Source of the DNA: an uncultured Clostridium sp.
Lineage (GTDB): Bacteria > Bacillota > Clostridia > Lachnospirales > Lachnospiraceae
Length of the DNA: 15,297 bases
NCBI GenBank assembly: GCA_900552885.1
Contig: USBM01000024.1
Coordinates: 1 to 15,297 of the forward strand
Reading direction: 5' to 3'
In this document: positions 6,444 through 14,857 of the stretch, in pieces
Layout: the number at the start of each line of letters is the position of its first letter
How positions within the stretch are numbered: the first letter of the stretch is position 1
Program-made: the position numbers and the translations under genes
Notes under the pieces: generated by a model
Databases searched by the model: none
Seen by the model: only the letters and a program-made list of their open reading frames with translations
What the model was told of the DNA's origin: nothing

Positions 6444-6492
6444 AGAAGAAGAGACGCAGATAGTAACTTTACCACTCTGCGTCTCTTCTTCT
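6444..6492. terminator. Bidirectional hairpin terminator between rnpB and the 239-aa gene
   Basis: A 17-bp perfect stem (arms 6444-6460 and 6476-6492) closes a 15-nt loop. It starts 21 nt after the rnpB 3' end and lies 30 nt past the stop codon of the converging minus-strand gene, so it can serve both. On the plus strand the 3' arm is pyrimidine-rich (TCTCTTCTTCTCTATT) but has no pure T-run. On the minus strand the following sequence is GTTAATTATTTG. Confidence 0.75.
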
Positions 6493-6521
6493 CTATTCCG
6501 ATTCTAATTCAAACTTATTGG

Positions 6522-7241
6522 TCACTTCGCCTGCGTTAATAACGCTTTCCCTTCCTGCCAGTAAAAACAATAATCAATCAAACTGACGGAAGTATGCGGA
6601 TATCTCACTAACAATTCTTCTCTCGTATATGACTTCGAGCATATCTCAGCCATCAGGGTACGGATCTCCCAGATCATATCCTGTCTTGATTCTCTATCTA
6701 ACAGAGAAAATATGTACTGACTCTTATACGGAAGATGCGCATAGATATCATCTACCATTGTGTCTACCGATACATTCTGATTCCGATAATCATCAATCAA
6801 CTCAAACACCTGATACTTCTCATCATTCGGAATTCCGGCATGCCGCGCAATCAGAATGGATGCCAGCTCTTCGGTACTCTTATTCTGATAACCGAACTTA
6901 TCAATATTGTAATCTGCGAAAGTATCTACCAGCATCTGTAAATGATGTCTGATCTGATACTGTGGAAGTTCTGCACAAAAATCCGTCAATTCATCATGAA
7001 TTCCGTTCTCCTCATTCCAATAGATCAGTGCATATACCCAATACACCAAATAACAGATCATAATATCATCGATACCATCCTTGCGGTCTGTAAAAGCAAA
7101 GGCTGACTTAAGCTTAGCACCCAAGCTCTTAAAATCCGTCTCGCTAAGTGTCAAATCACTTAACAGCCTGATATTCGGTATCTGTGTCTCAAAATATGCT
7201 TTCATCTGCGGTAGATCAAATTTTTGTCCTGATACACCCAT
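6522..7241 (-). CDS. Unrecognised 239-aa protein
   Basis: I do not recognise a family. The 239-aa product is acidic and rich in aromatic and aliphatic residues, with no signal peptide, no clear membrane segment (the CYLVYWVYALIYW stretch near 63-75 is short and interrupted), no Walker motif and no metal cluster. The pattern suggests an all-helical soluble protein. It is a convincing gene: the ATG at 7241 is preceded by AAGAAGGG at a good distance, a near-consensus promoter lies just upstream, and a strong hairpin follows the stop. It is monocistronic, converging on rnpB and lying downstream of the sigma-factor operon on the same strand. Function cannot be inferred. Confidence 0.7.
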   Translation of the reverse strand: MGVSGQKFDLPQMKAYFETQIPNIRLLSDLTLSETDFKSLGAKLKSAFAFTDRKDGIDDIMICYLVYWVYALIYWNEENGIHDELTDFCAELPQYQIRHHLQMLVDTFADYNIDKFGYQNKSTEELASILIARHAGIPNDEKYQVFELIDDYRNQNVSVDTMVDDIYAHLPYKSQYIFSLLDRESRQDMIWEIRTLMAEICSKSYTREELLVRYPHTSVSLIDYCFYWQEGKALLTQAK

Positions 7242-7427
7242 AAACAGCCCTTCTTAAACACATTTTGTATATTATAACATACCTATTTGAGATTGTCACT
7301 ATATTGCACAAATTTTTCATATTTTTTTATAGTTATTTCACAATATTTTCATATTATGGACAGTTCTCGACAATTCAATTCTTTCTTTTCAATAAACCGC
7401 CTTTATTCGATATTGTGTTGATTTATT
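7242..7427. other. AT-rich intergenic region
   Basis: It holds the promoter of the 239-aa gene (7271-7299). Two weak AT hairpins are seen: 7339-7358 (8 bp, tetraloop GAAA on the minus strand) and 7391-7407 (AATAAA/TTTATT). Neither has a T-run on the minus strand, so no clear terminator for the upstream kinase gene is visible. Confidence 0.5.
7271..7299 (-). promoter_or_regulatory. Sigma-A promoter of the 239-aa gene
   Basis: On the minus strand GTGACA (plus 7294-7299) and a perfect TATAAT (plus 7271-7276) are separated by 17 nt. The predicted start is near 7264, giving a leader of about 23 nt to the ATG at 7241. Confidence 0.75.
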
Positions 7428-9086
7428 CTATACAGGGAAACAACTACCGCCAACAAATTCTCTCAAAATACTGTTATTCGGTATAGACTCCGAACCAACT
7501 GCCAAAAAATAATCTAAAAATTTGAGCAGGCGCTTGGCTTCCTGATACTCCGGACATTCCTTCGGAATTGCAAATAACAACGGTTCTACATACGGCTTGA
7601 TCACACTAAGTTCATAGATCAGTGCCGAATTAAACATAACATCTGCTTCTTCCTGATAAGGGAATATATTGTGCTCCTCTCCTCGCCGTACCGAATCCCA
7701 CATTGCAATCGTTTTTTGTGCATTGTGTCCTCTTGTTCTGGCATCTCTCACAATACGCCGGATCAGACGTCCGTCCGTTGTTGCGATCCGGTTATGTTCA
7801 TCTACATTTAACTGGGTCAGTGCACTAATATAGATACGAAACTTACTGTCGTCCGGCAACTGCTTTGAAACTTCCGGATTCAATCCATGGATTCCTTCAA
7901 TTACCAATACATCATTATCATGAAGCTGCAATGTATCTCCCTTATATTCCCTTTCCCCGATCAGGAAATTAAATGTCGGCATCGCAACTTCTTCTCCCTG
8001 CAGCAGACGATACATATCCTGATTAAACTGCTTTACATCTAACGCCTCCAGACACTCAAAATCAAAGTTACCCTCTGCATCTCTTGGTGTATACTTGCGA
8101 TCCACAAAGTAATTATCCATTGCGATCGGATGCGGATGCATGCCAAGTGCCCGCAGTTGAATACTCAACCGATGAGAAAATGAGGTTTTTCCCGAAGAAC
8201 TCGGGCCTGCGATCAATACAAACTTCTTATCCTGCTGTTTGATTGTCTCCGCAATCTCTGCAATCCTTTTTTCCTGCAATGCCTCCTGCACCAGCATAAG
8301 ATCGCTGATCTCTCCTGCTGCTATCGCATCATTCAATCCTCCTACCGTATCTACATTCAGCATAACGCCCCAGTCATCGGACTGTTTCAACACTTGAAAC
8401 AGCTTATTCTGCGGACGAAATTCCGGCACAACACAAGGATCCTTTCTTGCCGGCATCTGCAATACGAATCCCTCTTCATACAAATACAATGTAAAATATT
8501 TGAGGTATCCGGTTGAAGGTACCATAAATCCATAATAATAATCCTCAAATTCCTCTAACAGATACGCATTTGCATTCGATGCACGTCTGTATTTGAACAG
8601 CTGTACTTTATCTTTTCTTCCCTGTGCAGAAAACCGTTTAACCAGATCATGTGCATTATATGTATGTTTCTCAATCGGCAGGTCCGCATCTGCCAGTTCC
8701 TGCATCCGTACTGTAACTTTATCTAATAATTCCTGTGACAGCTTCACCTGCTTACTGTTAAGTTCGCAATATAACCCCTTACTCAAAGAGAACAAAACGC
8801 GAATTCTTCCCGTGGCATCCTGTCTCTTTAATACATCCCGAAACGCCTTCAGCATCATCAACACCATACTTCTTCTGTACGTCTCGCTACCAATCTTATC
8901 AGATGTACACACGAATGTAATCTGTGCATGCTCCTTCACCGGCTTAAACAACTCACATAAATGCCGGTTCTGATACGCTAACACAATCTGCCCATTCCCG
9001 CAGTTTCCGTACTGTTTTGCCACCTGTTCTAATGTTGTTCCCTCTTCTACCTTGTGTGTAACCCCATCTACTGTAATCTGCATCAT
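7428..9086 (-). CDS. TGS-domain nucleoside kinase (uridine kinase / phosphoribulokinase family)
   Basis: A 552-aa fusion. Residues 1-62 are a TGS domain, the small fold also found in threonyl-tRNA synthetase and Rel proteins. Residues about 63-200 resemble the second additional domain of Thr/Ala-tRNA synthetases but lack a clear HxxxH metal site. Residues about 285-530 are a P-loop kinase of the uridine kinase/phosphoribulokinase type: Walker A GPSSSGKT (294-301), the MDNYF segment (323-327), VIEGIHGLNP (395-404) and the DGRLIRRIVRDARTRG lid region (438-453). Many Firmicutes carry this fusion; the substrate is uncertain. ATG 9086 follows AAGGAGG, 8 nt after GGAGG; a second ATG follows directly. 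It lies 24 nt after the nif3-like gene and probably ends the dgt-dnaG-rpoD operon. Confidence 0.88.
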   Translation of the reverse strand: MMQITVDGVTHKVEEGTTLEQVAKQYGNCGNGQIVLAYQNRHLCELFKPVKEHAQITFVCTSDKIGSETYRRSMVLMMLKAFRDVLKRQDATGRIRVLFSLSKGLYCELNSKQVKLSQELLDKVTVRMQELADADLPIEKHTYNAHDLVKRFSAQGRKDKVQLFKYRRASNANAYLLEEFEDYYYGFMVPSTGYLKYFTLYLYEEGFVLQMPARKDPCVVPEFRPQNKLFQVLKQSDDWGVMLNVDTVGGLNDAIAAGEISDLMLVQEALQEKRIAEIAETIKQQDKKFVLIAGPSSSGKTSFSHRLSIQLRALGMHPHPIAMDNYFVDRKYTPRDAEGNFDFECLEALDVKQFNQDMYRLLQGEEVAMPTFNFLIGEREYKGDTLQLHDNDVLVIEGIHGLNPEVSKQLPDDSKFRIYISALTQLNVDEHNRIATTDGRLIRRIVRDARTRGHNAQKTIAMWDSVRRGEEHNIFPYQEEADVMFNSALIYELSVIKPYVEPLLFAIPKECPEYQEAKRLLKFLDYFLAVGSESIPNNSILREFVGGSCFPV

Positions 9087-9110
9087 ATATACTGCCTCCT
9101 TCTCTCGCTG

Positions 9111-9908
9111 CTATAACACCTGTACCGGACATCCGGTATCCATCTCTAATATCGTAAGATCCGTTCCCTTCCAATGTGTCTTCATATAATCACTGATATA
9201 TCGTATAAAGATATGCTCCAACCCGTAGTGCGTGGCATCTAGGATTGTCATACCCATATCCACCGCATCTAATCCTTCATGATGCGTATAATCTCCCGTT
9301 AAATATAGCGTATACCCATCACGACAGACCTTCTTCATCTCACTTTTACCTGAACCCGGAAGCACTGCAATCCGTTCAAATAACGTATTCTCTTCATCCG
9401 GTGCCTGATATAACATGACAAACGGGATCTGAAAACGCTGTTTGACCCATTCCGCTACCTGCCTAGCTGTCATTGGCTGTGGCAGCTTTCCATATCTGCC
9501 AAGTCCCTCCGTCTGTCCCGGTTCACAGGTAATCGGGGACGTCTCGGTAAGGTTCAGATATTCCGGTCCACAGGCAAGTTCAGCCATGCCACCTGCAATA
9601 TCAAAATTTGTGTGCATAGCATAATAACAGATTCCATGCTCTGCTAAGGTAAGAATCTTTTCCGTCACAAAATAATCCTCATTGATCTGCTTTACTGACG
9701 AAAAGATCATCGGATGATGTGTGATCAGCATATCTACCTGCTCTGCAACTGCCTGTTCCACCACTTTACGGGTTGCATCCAGGGCAATCATCACTCTTTT
9801 TACCTCTGTCTCCTTCCGACCTACCAATAATCCTACATTATCCCATTCACAGGCATATTGCTTTGGAGAGAGTTGTTCCAATCCTTCTATAATCTGAGAA
9901 CATTTCAT
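9111..9908 (-). CDS. NIF3/DUF34-family dinuclear-metal protein
   Basis: A 265-aa NIF3-family protein (YqfO/YbgI type), which forms a toroidal hexamer with a dinuclear metal site. Visible signatures: EWDNVGLLVG (21-30), ITHHP (62-66, metal histidines H64/H65), HTNFD (99-103), GDYTHHE (205-211) and HYGLE (227-231). At 265 aa it lacks the roughly 100-residue PII-like insertion of B. subtilis YqfO. The family is often labelled GTP cyclohydrolase I type 2, but its physiological role is unsettled and I make no such claim. ATG 9908 has GGGAGGTG upstream. It follows trmK by 58 nt, a linkage well known in Firmicutes (yqfN-yqfO). Confidence 0.93.
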   Translation of the reverse strand: MKCSQIIEGLEQLSPKQYACEWDNVGLLVGRKETEVKRVMIALDATRKVVEQAVAEQVDMLITHHPMIFSSVKQINEDYFVTEKILTLAEHGICYYAMHTNFDIAGGMAELACGPEYLNLTETSPITCEPGQTEGLGRYGKLPQPMTARQVAEWVKQRFQIPFVMLYQAPDEENTLFERIAVLPGSGKSEMKKVCRDGYTLYLTGDYTHHEGLDAVDMGMTILDATHYGLEHIFIRYISDYMKTHWKGTDLTILEMDTGCPVQVL

Positions 9909-9966
9909 AATGTTGCACCTCCCATTCTGTCATCTAATAATATTGATATCACAGATTGTTCCATTG

Positions 9967-10734
9967 TTATCTGCTTTCGACCCTTACATCATAATATTCT
10001 CTTGCTGCCGTATTCATGCTAAGCTGTTCTTCCACTTCTTCCATTCGAAGCTTCGTCTTATCCGGCACCTCCTGTTCATTCTGCGCTGCCTTTGCAATCA
10101 CATCTGTCAGATTCTTCTGAATCTGCTGCAGCGTGTTCCGTTCTTTTTCCAAAAACTGCTGCAATACCACATCCCGGTGTTCCAGATTATACATACCATA
10201 AATCCATCCCTCCGGCGGCATACATGTACCATCTTTCTTTCCCGGTTTTGCACTGATCACTGTATAATATTTCCCCTCATCGATCAGCATACACTCTCTT
10301 TCAATGAAATACCCATTCTCATACAGATAATGGCGTACCTTATCGATATCCGACTGTGGCTGTAAGATAAATGCCGGACACTTCCCTGCCTCTTTCCACA
10401 CCGAACGTCCCTCTTCTAAGATCCGCATCATCAACAATCCACCCATCCCGGCAATAATGATCGTATCCACCTCATTAGGCTGCAATTGTTCCAATCCATC
10501 ACTTAATCGTAACGTAATGGTATCTTCTAATCCATATTGCATCACATTATTCTTTGCAATTGCTAACGGCCCTTTTCTCACATCCATGGCAATTACTTTC
10601 TGTGCCATTCTCCTTTGTCTCAAAGCGATCGATACATATGCATGGTCACAGCCAATATCCGCAATAGCAAAGGACTGCGGTGAAACCATATTCACCACAG
10701 CCTCCATTCTTTTTGATAAACTCAATTCTTTCAT
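9967..10734 (-). CDS. trmK: tRNA (adenine(22)-N(1))-methyltransferase TrmK
   Basis: TrmK methylates N1 of A22 in the D-loop region of bacterial tRNAs using S-adenosylmethionine. The 255-aa protein has a class I Rossmann methyltransferase domain with motif I ADIGCDHAYVSI (25-36), the acidic ribose-binding residue in MDVRKGP (50-56), the family-specific IIAGMGG (93-99) and LQPQS (124-128). A C-terminal helical coiled-coil segment (about 183-240) follows, as in B. subtilis YqfN. Length is slightly above the 238 aa of YqfN. ATG 10734 lies 9 nt after the rpoD stop; its likely ribosome site GGAG overlaps the last rpoD codons at 12 nt, so translation may be coupled. Neighbours rpoD and nif3 match the sigA-yqfN-yqfO order of Bacillus. 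Confidence 0.93.
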   Translation of the reverse strand: MKELSLSKRMEAVVNMVSPQSFAIADIGCDHAYVSIALRQRRMAQKVIAMDVRKGPLAIAKNNVMQYGLEDTITLRLSDGLEQLQPNEVDTIIIAGMGGLLMMRILEEGRSVWKEAGKCPAFILQPQSDIDKVRHYLYENGYFIERECMLIDEGKYYTVISAKPGKKDGTCMPPEGWIYGMYNLEHRDVVLQQFLEKERNTLQQIQKNLTDVIAKAAQNEQEVPDKTKLRMEEVEEQLSMNTAAREYYDVRVESR

Positions 10735-10743
10735 ACTGATCTA

Positions 10744-11964
10744 TTACTCCAGATAATCACGAAGTTTTCTACTCCGGCTTGGATGTCTTAACTTTCTAAG
10801 AGCTTTTGCTTCGATCTGACGGATACGCTCTCTGGTTACATTGAACACCTTACCAACTTCTTCCAGCGTTCTTGCACGACCGTCATCTAAACCAAACCTC
10901 AGCCGTAATACTTTCTGTTCTCTCTCAGTCAATGTAGACAATACTTCTACCAACTGTTCCTTCAATAAAGTAAATGCTGCTGCATCTGCCGGAACCGGTA
11001 CATTCTCATCCTGAATAAAATCTCCCAAATGACTGTCTTCCTCTTCACCGATCGGAGTCTCTAACGATACCGGCTCCTGGGAAATCTTCAGTATCTCGCG
11101 TACCCGCTCCACCGGAATATCCATCTCTTCTGCAATTTCTTCCGGCGTCGGTTCCCGGCCTAACTCCTGCAGTAACTGTCTGGAAACACGAATTAACTTG
11201 TTGATAGTCTCTACCATATGAACCGGAATACGGATCGTTCTTGCCTGGTCTGCGATCGCTCTTGTGATTGCCTGACGGATCCACCAGGTTGCATAAGTTG
11301 AGAATTTATATCCCTTACGGTAGTCAAACTTCTCTACTGCTTTGATCAGACCCAGATTTCCCTCCTGGATCAGGTCAAGAAACAACATTCCACGACCTAC
11401 ATATCGTTTTGCAATGCTGACTACCAGACGAAGATTTGCCTCTGCCAGCTTCTTCTTTGCATAATCGCCCTGATCCACCAGATCCTGTAACTGCTTCTTT
11501 GTCTCGTCATCCAGATCATCGCCACCCTCTTCTAACTGGGTCTTTGCCATATCTCCGGCTTCCATCTTCTGTGCCAGTTCAATCTCTTCTTCCGCACTCA
11601 ACAATGGCACTTTACCAATCTCTTTCAGATACATACGGACCGGATCTTCAATATTGGTTCCCTCCGGAACAGACAGGTCAATCTTCTCAACCTCAATATC
11701 CTCTTCTCCCTCCACTTCTAACAGAGCATCTTCATCCGGTTCATCATCTACATCAGATATCGTCAACACATCTACCTTATTAGACTCAAGGAAATCAAAG
11801 ATCTCCACCATGCGTTCGGTTGTCAACTCCACATTGCCCGCTGCGAAGCATGCAATAATCTCGTTATCCTCAATTACATTCTTTTTCTTCTTCGCAATTG
11901 CAAGCAATTCCTGTAATTTCTCCTGAAACTGTGCATCTTCTGTAATGTTTTTTTGTTCTTCCAT
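10744..11964 (-). CDS. rpoD: RNA polymerase primary sigma factor (SigA/RpoD)
   Basis: Housekeeping sigma-70 factor, 406 aa. Region 1.1 is short (1 to about 65) and followed by an acidic stretch (about 70-95). Region 1.2 starts at EDPVRMYLKEIG (106-117). Region 2 carries LRLVVSIAKRYVGRG and LDLIQEGNLGLIKAVEKFD, and region 2.4 reads YATWWIRQAITRAIADQA (224-241) for -10 recognition. Region 3 starts at RIPVHM. Region 4.2 has the -35-binding helix-turn-helix TLEEVGKVFNVTRERIRQIE (366-385). It is longer than B. subtilis SigA (371 aa), mainly in the segment between regions 1.2 and 2 and in the acidic stretch. ATG 11964 follows AAGGAAGGATGG. It sits between dnaG and trmK; a hairpin lies just before its ribosome site. 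Confidence 0.98.
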   Translation of the reverse strand: MEEQKNITEDAQFQEKLQELLAIAKKKKNVIEDNEIIACFAAGNVELTTERMVEIFDFLESNKVDVLTISDVDDEPDEDALLEVEGEEDIEVEKIDLSVPEGTNIEDPVRMYLKEIGKVPLLSAEEEIELAQKMEAGDMAKTQLEEGGDDLDDETKKQLQDLVDQGDYAKKKLAEANLRLVVSIAKRYVGRGMLFLDLIQEGNLGLIKAVEKFDYRKGYKFSTYATWWIRQAITRAIADQARTIRIPVHMVETINKLIRVSRQLLQELGREPTPEEIAEEMDIPVERVREILKISQEPVSLETPIGEEEDSHLGDFIQDENVPVPADAAAFTLLKEQLVEVLSTLTEREQKVLRLRFGLDDGRARTLEEVGKVFNVTRERIRQIEAKALRKLRHPSRSRKLRDYLE

Positions 11965-11980
11965 CTTTCCATCCTTCCTT

Positions 11981-12001
11981 AAGAGAACGACCTGTTCTCT
12001 T
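11981..12001 (-). other. Hairpin between dnaG and rpoD
   Basis: On the minus strand AAGAGAAC and GTTCTCTT form a perfect 8-bp stem with a 5-nt loop AGGTC. It starts 20 nt after the dnaG stop and ends directly at the rpoD ribosome site AAGGAAGG. No T-run follows, so it is not an intrinsic terminator. A processing site or mRNA stabiliser is possible. Confidence 0.5.
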
Positions 12002-12021
12002 GTATATTCCTGTGTAATCTA

Positions 12022-13794
12022 TCAGATATGAATCTGTAAACGGTCAATCATCGCTTTATTCATCATAAGCTGACCGGTTTTTGCAAGATCTCCCTTCGCT
12101 TCCTCTAACTGATGCTGCAAACTTCTATAGCGAATACTCTTTACCAGATCAGTGATCACTTTGGATTTCTCACTTTGTGCAACCTCCATATCAAAATCCT
12201 GCTGCATGATACCGGATATCTTCTCATGTTCTTCCTTACTCTGGTAGTGATTCATAATCGCTGCCGGGGTAACTGTACCATCCCGTTCATATTGTTCCAT
12301 CAATTCTTTTATCACATCATGGTACACCGGATCTAAAAAATCTTCCGGTGTAACAATTCCTTTTATCTTATCAAACAGACTGTTATCATTGATCAGCCAT
12401 GTGATCAGCAGCCGTTCGGACTTCAATTGTTTTTGCTGTTTCTCTTCTTCCGGCGACTTTCTCGGCGTATGTTCTCTAAATACCGATATATCGATCTTAC
12501 CTGCCCCGGAAATTCCATACTGCGTCACCGTCTCTTTCAGGCTGTCCTTATCAATTCCATATTGCCTGGCAACACTTTCTACATAATTGTTCCGTTCTAA
12601 AGGATCATTGATCTGACAAAGCCGTTTGGCCGCCTCCCTCTGAAACTGTGTACGTTCCTGCGGATCTTCCTGATTATAATTATGTTCCAAAATTCCGATT
12701 TCAAACATCGTACCACTCTGCGCCTGTTCAATCCTTCGTTCAAAGCTCTCTGTCCCCTCTGCCTGAATCAACTCATCCGGATCCTTATATGGTTTTAGCG
12801 AGATCACCCTTGCCGGCATCTCAAATTCCCTCATAATTCCCAACGCACGAAGTGCTGCTTTCGTTCCTGCCTCATCACTATCATACGCAAGATATACATG
12901 ATCCGTATATCGTTTGATCAGGTTCACCTGCCCCGGTGTCAGTGCCGTTCCGAGTGATGCCACTGCATTATCAAAGCCTGCCTGATGCATAGAGATAACA
13001 TCCATATATCCTTCGCAGAAAATGATTCCGCTCCGCCTGCTCTTCTTTGCCAGATTCAAACCATACAGATTCCTGCTTTTATCAAAGACTAATGTCTCCT
13101 GTGTATTGATATATTTCGGCTTTCCATCTCCCATGACACGTCCACCGAATCCAATTACCCGGTTATTCGTATCCACGATCGGATACATCACCCGGTTCCA
13201 GAACTGATCAGACGCTCCGTATTTCTCATCAAACTTAACCAATCCGGAATTCTTCAGTTCCTCATCCTTATATCCCTTACTTTTCAGATATTTGTAAAGG
13301 TCATCCCGATACACATCCGAAAAACCAAGTGCAAACTTGTTAATCGTCTCCTCGGTAAGTCCTCGTTCCGTCAGATATTCCAAAGCATGTTTGCCATGAT
13401 CAGTGCGTAGCAGATAATGGAAATATCCCGCCGCTAACCGGTTCATATCCTTGATACGGCTTCGTTCATCTGCCTGTTTCTTTGCTTCCGGCGACATGCT
13501 CTGTTCCGGGAGCTTGATACCTGCTCTCTCCGCAAGTGCTTCTACTGCCTCCGGAAAGGAATAATTCTCATGTTCCATCAAAAATGTATACACATTGCCT
13601 CCAACACCACAGCCAAAGCAATGATACATCTGTTTCTCTCTGCTCACATGAAAGGACGGTGTCTTCTCATGATGAAACGGGCAGCAGGCAGAATACGAAT
13701 TCCCCTTCTTCTTAAGGTTCACATAACTGCTTATCACATCTACTATATCATTTCTAGAACGTACCTCCTCTATTATCTCATCAGAATAGTACAT
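12022..13794 (-). CDS. dnaG: DNA primase DnaG
   Basis: DnaG makes RNA primers at the replication fork and works with the DnaB-type helicase. The 590-aa protein has the N-terminal CHC2 zinc finger (ligands C38, H41, C59, C62 in CPFH...CFGC). The TOPRIM polymerase core follows, with EGYMD (261-265), DSDEAG (305-310) and the metal-binding KDPDE (337-341). The C-terminal helicase-binding domain is about 455-590. Length is normal (E. coli 581). ATG 13794 lies 13 nt after the dgt-like stop; its GGGGAT ribosome site overlaps that stop, hinting at coupling. A hairpin separates it from rpoD. The dnaG-sigA order is widespread among bacteria. Confidence 0.98.
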   Translation of the reverse strand: MYYSDEIIEEVRSRNDIVDVISSYVNLKKKGNSYSACCPFHHEKTPSFHVSREKQMYHCFGCGVGGNVYTFLMEHENYSFPEAVEALAERAGIKLPEQSMSPEAKKQADERSRIKDMNRLAAGYFHYLLRTDHGKHALEYLTERGLTEETINKFALGFSDVYRDDLYKYLKSKGYKDEELKNSGLVKFDEKYGASDQFWNRVMYPIVDTNNRVIGFGGRVMGDGKPKYINTQETLVFDKSRNLYGLNLAKKSRRSGIIFCEGYMDVISMHQAGFDNAVASLGTALTPGQVNLIKRYTDHVYLAYDSDEAGTKAALRALGIMREFEMPARVISLKPYKDPDELIQAEGTESFERRIEQAQSGTMFEIGILEHNYNQEDPQERTQFQREAAKRLCQINDPLERNNYVESVARQYGIDKDSLKETVTQYGISGAGKIDISVFREHTPRKSPEEEKQQKQLKSERLLITWLINDNSLFDKIKGIVTPEDFLDPVYHDVIKELMEQYERDGTVTPAAIMNHYQSKEEHEKISGIMQQDFDMEVAQSEKSKVITDLVKSIRYRSLQHQLEEAKGDLAKTGQLMMNKAMIDRLQIHI

Positions 13795-13807
13795 ATATTA
13801 TTATCCC

Positions 13808-14812
13808 CTATCTCTTCCATCCACTTGGCTCAAATGCCTCCTGGAACTTCAATACTGCGTAATTATCTGTCATTCCTGCAATATAATCACAGACAACCAC
13901 TTCCCTTTCCTGCCCCTGTTCTATGGCCTCTAGATATTCCTCCGGCATCATCTCCGGACGGGAAGTATAATACCCGAACAATTCCTGTAACATTCGTTTG
14001 GCTTTTCCTTCTTCGCCCTTGGCCACCGGATTCGTATATACTGTGTCAAACAGAAAGCTTCGAAGTCCTGTCATAGCCTGACGTATCTCCGAAGAGCACA
14101 CAATTTCCCCTTTTCCCTCACTATTTGCGATCACATCATGTATGATCGTATTCAAGCGATCCCTTGTACTGTTGCCTAACTTTGAAGTACAATTCTTCGG
14201 CAAATCACTCTCTAATAAAATGCCACCCCGGATGGCATCATCAATATCATGGTTAATATAGGCAATCTTATCGGCCAACTGCACAATCTTACCTTCTAAT
14301 GTAGAAGGATTCCCGGTCGTCTTATGATTGAGGATTCCGTCTCTTACCTCCTTCGTAAGATTCAATCCTTTTCCCTTCTTCTCTAACCGTTCCACTACAC
14401 GGATACTTTGCTCATTGTGCCGGAATCCTTTCGAACAGACTTCATTCAATGCCCGTTCCCCTGCATGTCCAAATGGGGTATGTCCAAGATCATGACCTAA
14501 TGCAATCGCCTCGGTCAATTCCTCATTGAGCCGTAATGCTCTTGCAATTGTCCTTGCTGTCTGTGCCACTTCCAAAGTATGCGTCAAACGGGTTCGATAA
14601 TGATCTCCTTCCGGCGATAAGAAGACCTGCGTCTTCTGCTTCAACCGACGAAACGACTTACAATGAAGAATCCGGTCACGATCCCTTTGATAGATCGTTC
14701 TGACATCACACATCGGTTCCGGAACATCCCTTCCCAATGACTGATCCGAAAATGATGCATATTCACATAAATATTCATGTTCCCAAGCTTCCAGCTTCTC
14801 ACGGATGTTCAT
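13808..14812 (-). CDS. dGTPase-like HD-domain deoxynucleoside triphosphate triphosphohydrolase
   Basis: A 334-aa HD-domain protein of the dGTPase-like type 2 group; members split dNTPs to deoxynucleosides and triphosphate. Seen in order: SFRRLKQKTQVF (53-64), RTRLTHTLEVAQ with H78, the HD pair H107-D108 in GHDLGHTPFGHAGE, FRHNEQS near 130 and D181 in LADKIAYINHD. The metal-site H...HD...D pattern is intact. A GTG at 14818 could start the frame two codons earlier, but AAAGGG is then only 3 nt away; the ATG at 14812 has it at 9 nt and is preferred. It directly precedes dnaG with 13 nt between them. Substrate choice (dGTP or other dNTPs) cannot be read from sequence. Confidence 0.92.
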   Translation of the reverse strand: MNIREKLEAWEHEYLCEYASFSDQSLGRDVPEPMCDVRTIYQRDRDRILHCKSFRRLKQKTQVFLSPEGDHYRTRLTHTLEVAQTARTIARALRLNEELTEAIALGHDLGHTPFGHAGERALNEVCSKGFRHNEQSIRVVERLEKKGKGLNLTKEVRDGILNHKTTGNPSTLEGKIVQLADKIAYINHDIDDAIRGGILLESDLPKNCTSKLGNSTRDRLNTIIHDVIANSEGKGEIVCSSEIRQAMTGLRSFLFDTVYTNPVAKGEEGKAKRMLQELFGYYTSRPEMMPEEYLEAIEQGQEREVVVCDYIAGMTDNYAVLKFQEAFEPSGWKR

Positions 14813-14857
14813 TGCCACCAGCCCTTTCTCTTATGTTCTTTCGGTATTTTTCCACCC

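Noticed and set aside
5958..6475. Two minus-strand open frames over rnpB
   Set aside because: They lie antisense to a clear RNase P RNA and have no family features or ribosome sites.
7391..7407. AATAAA/TTTATT hairpin as terminator of the kinase gene
   Set aside because: The stem is only 6 A-T pairs and is followed by GAAAAG, not a T-run, on the minus strand.
7265..7486. Small plus-strand open frame rich in Phe/Tyr/Ile
   Set aside because: It reflects AT-rich intergenic sequence, overlaps the kinase 3' end and has no ribosome site.
9111..9908. NIF3-like gene as a second GTP cyclohydrolase I
   Set aside because: That label comes from database naming; the family motifs are those of NIF3/DUF34, and a true FolE is present at 742-1320.
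12025..12075. Internal rpoD promoter in the dnaG 3' end (TTGACC with a TGATAG-like -10)
   Set aside because: The -10 matches the consensus poorly at the right spacing.
14813..14818. GTG start for the dgt-like gene
   Set aside because: The ribosome site AAAGGG is only 3 nt from the GTG but 9 nt from the ATG at 14812.
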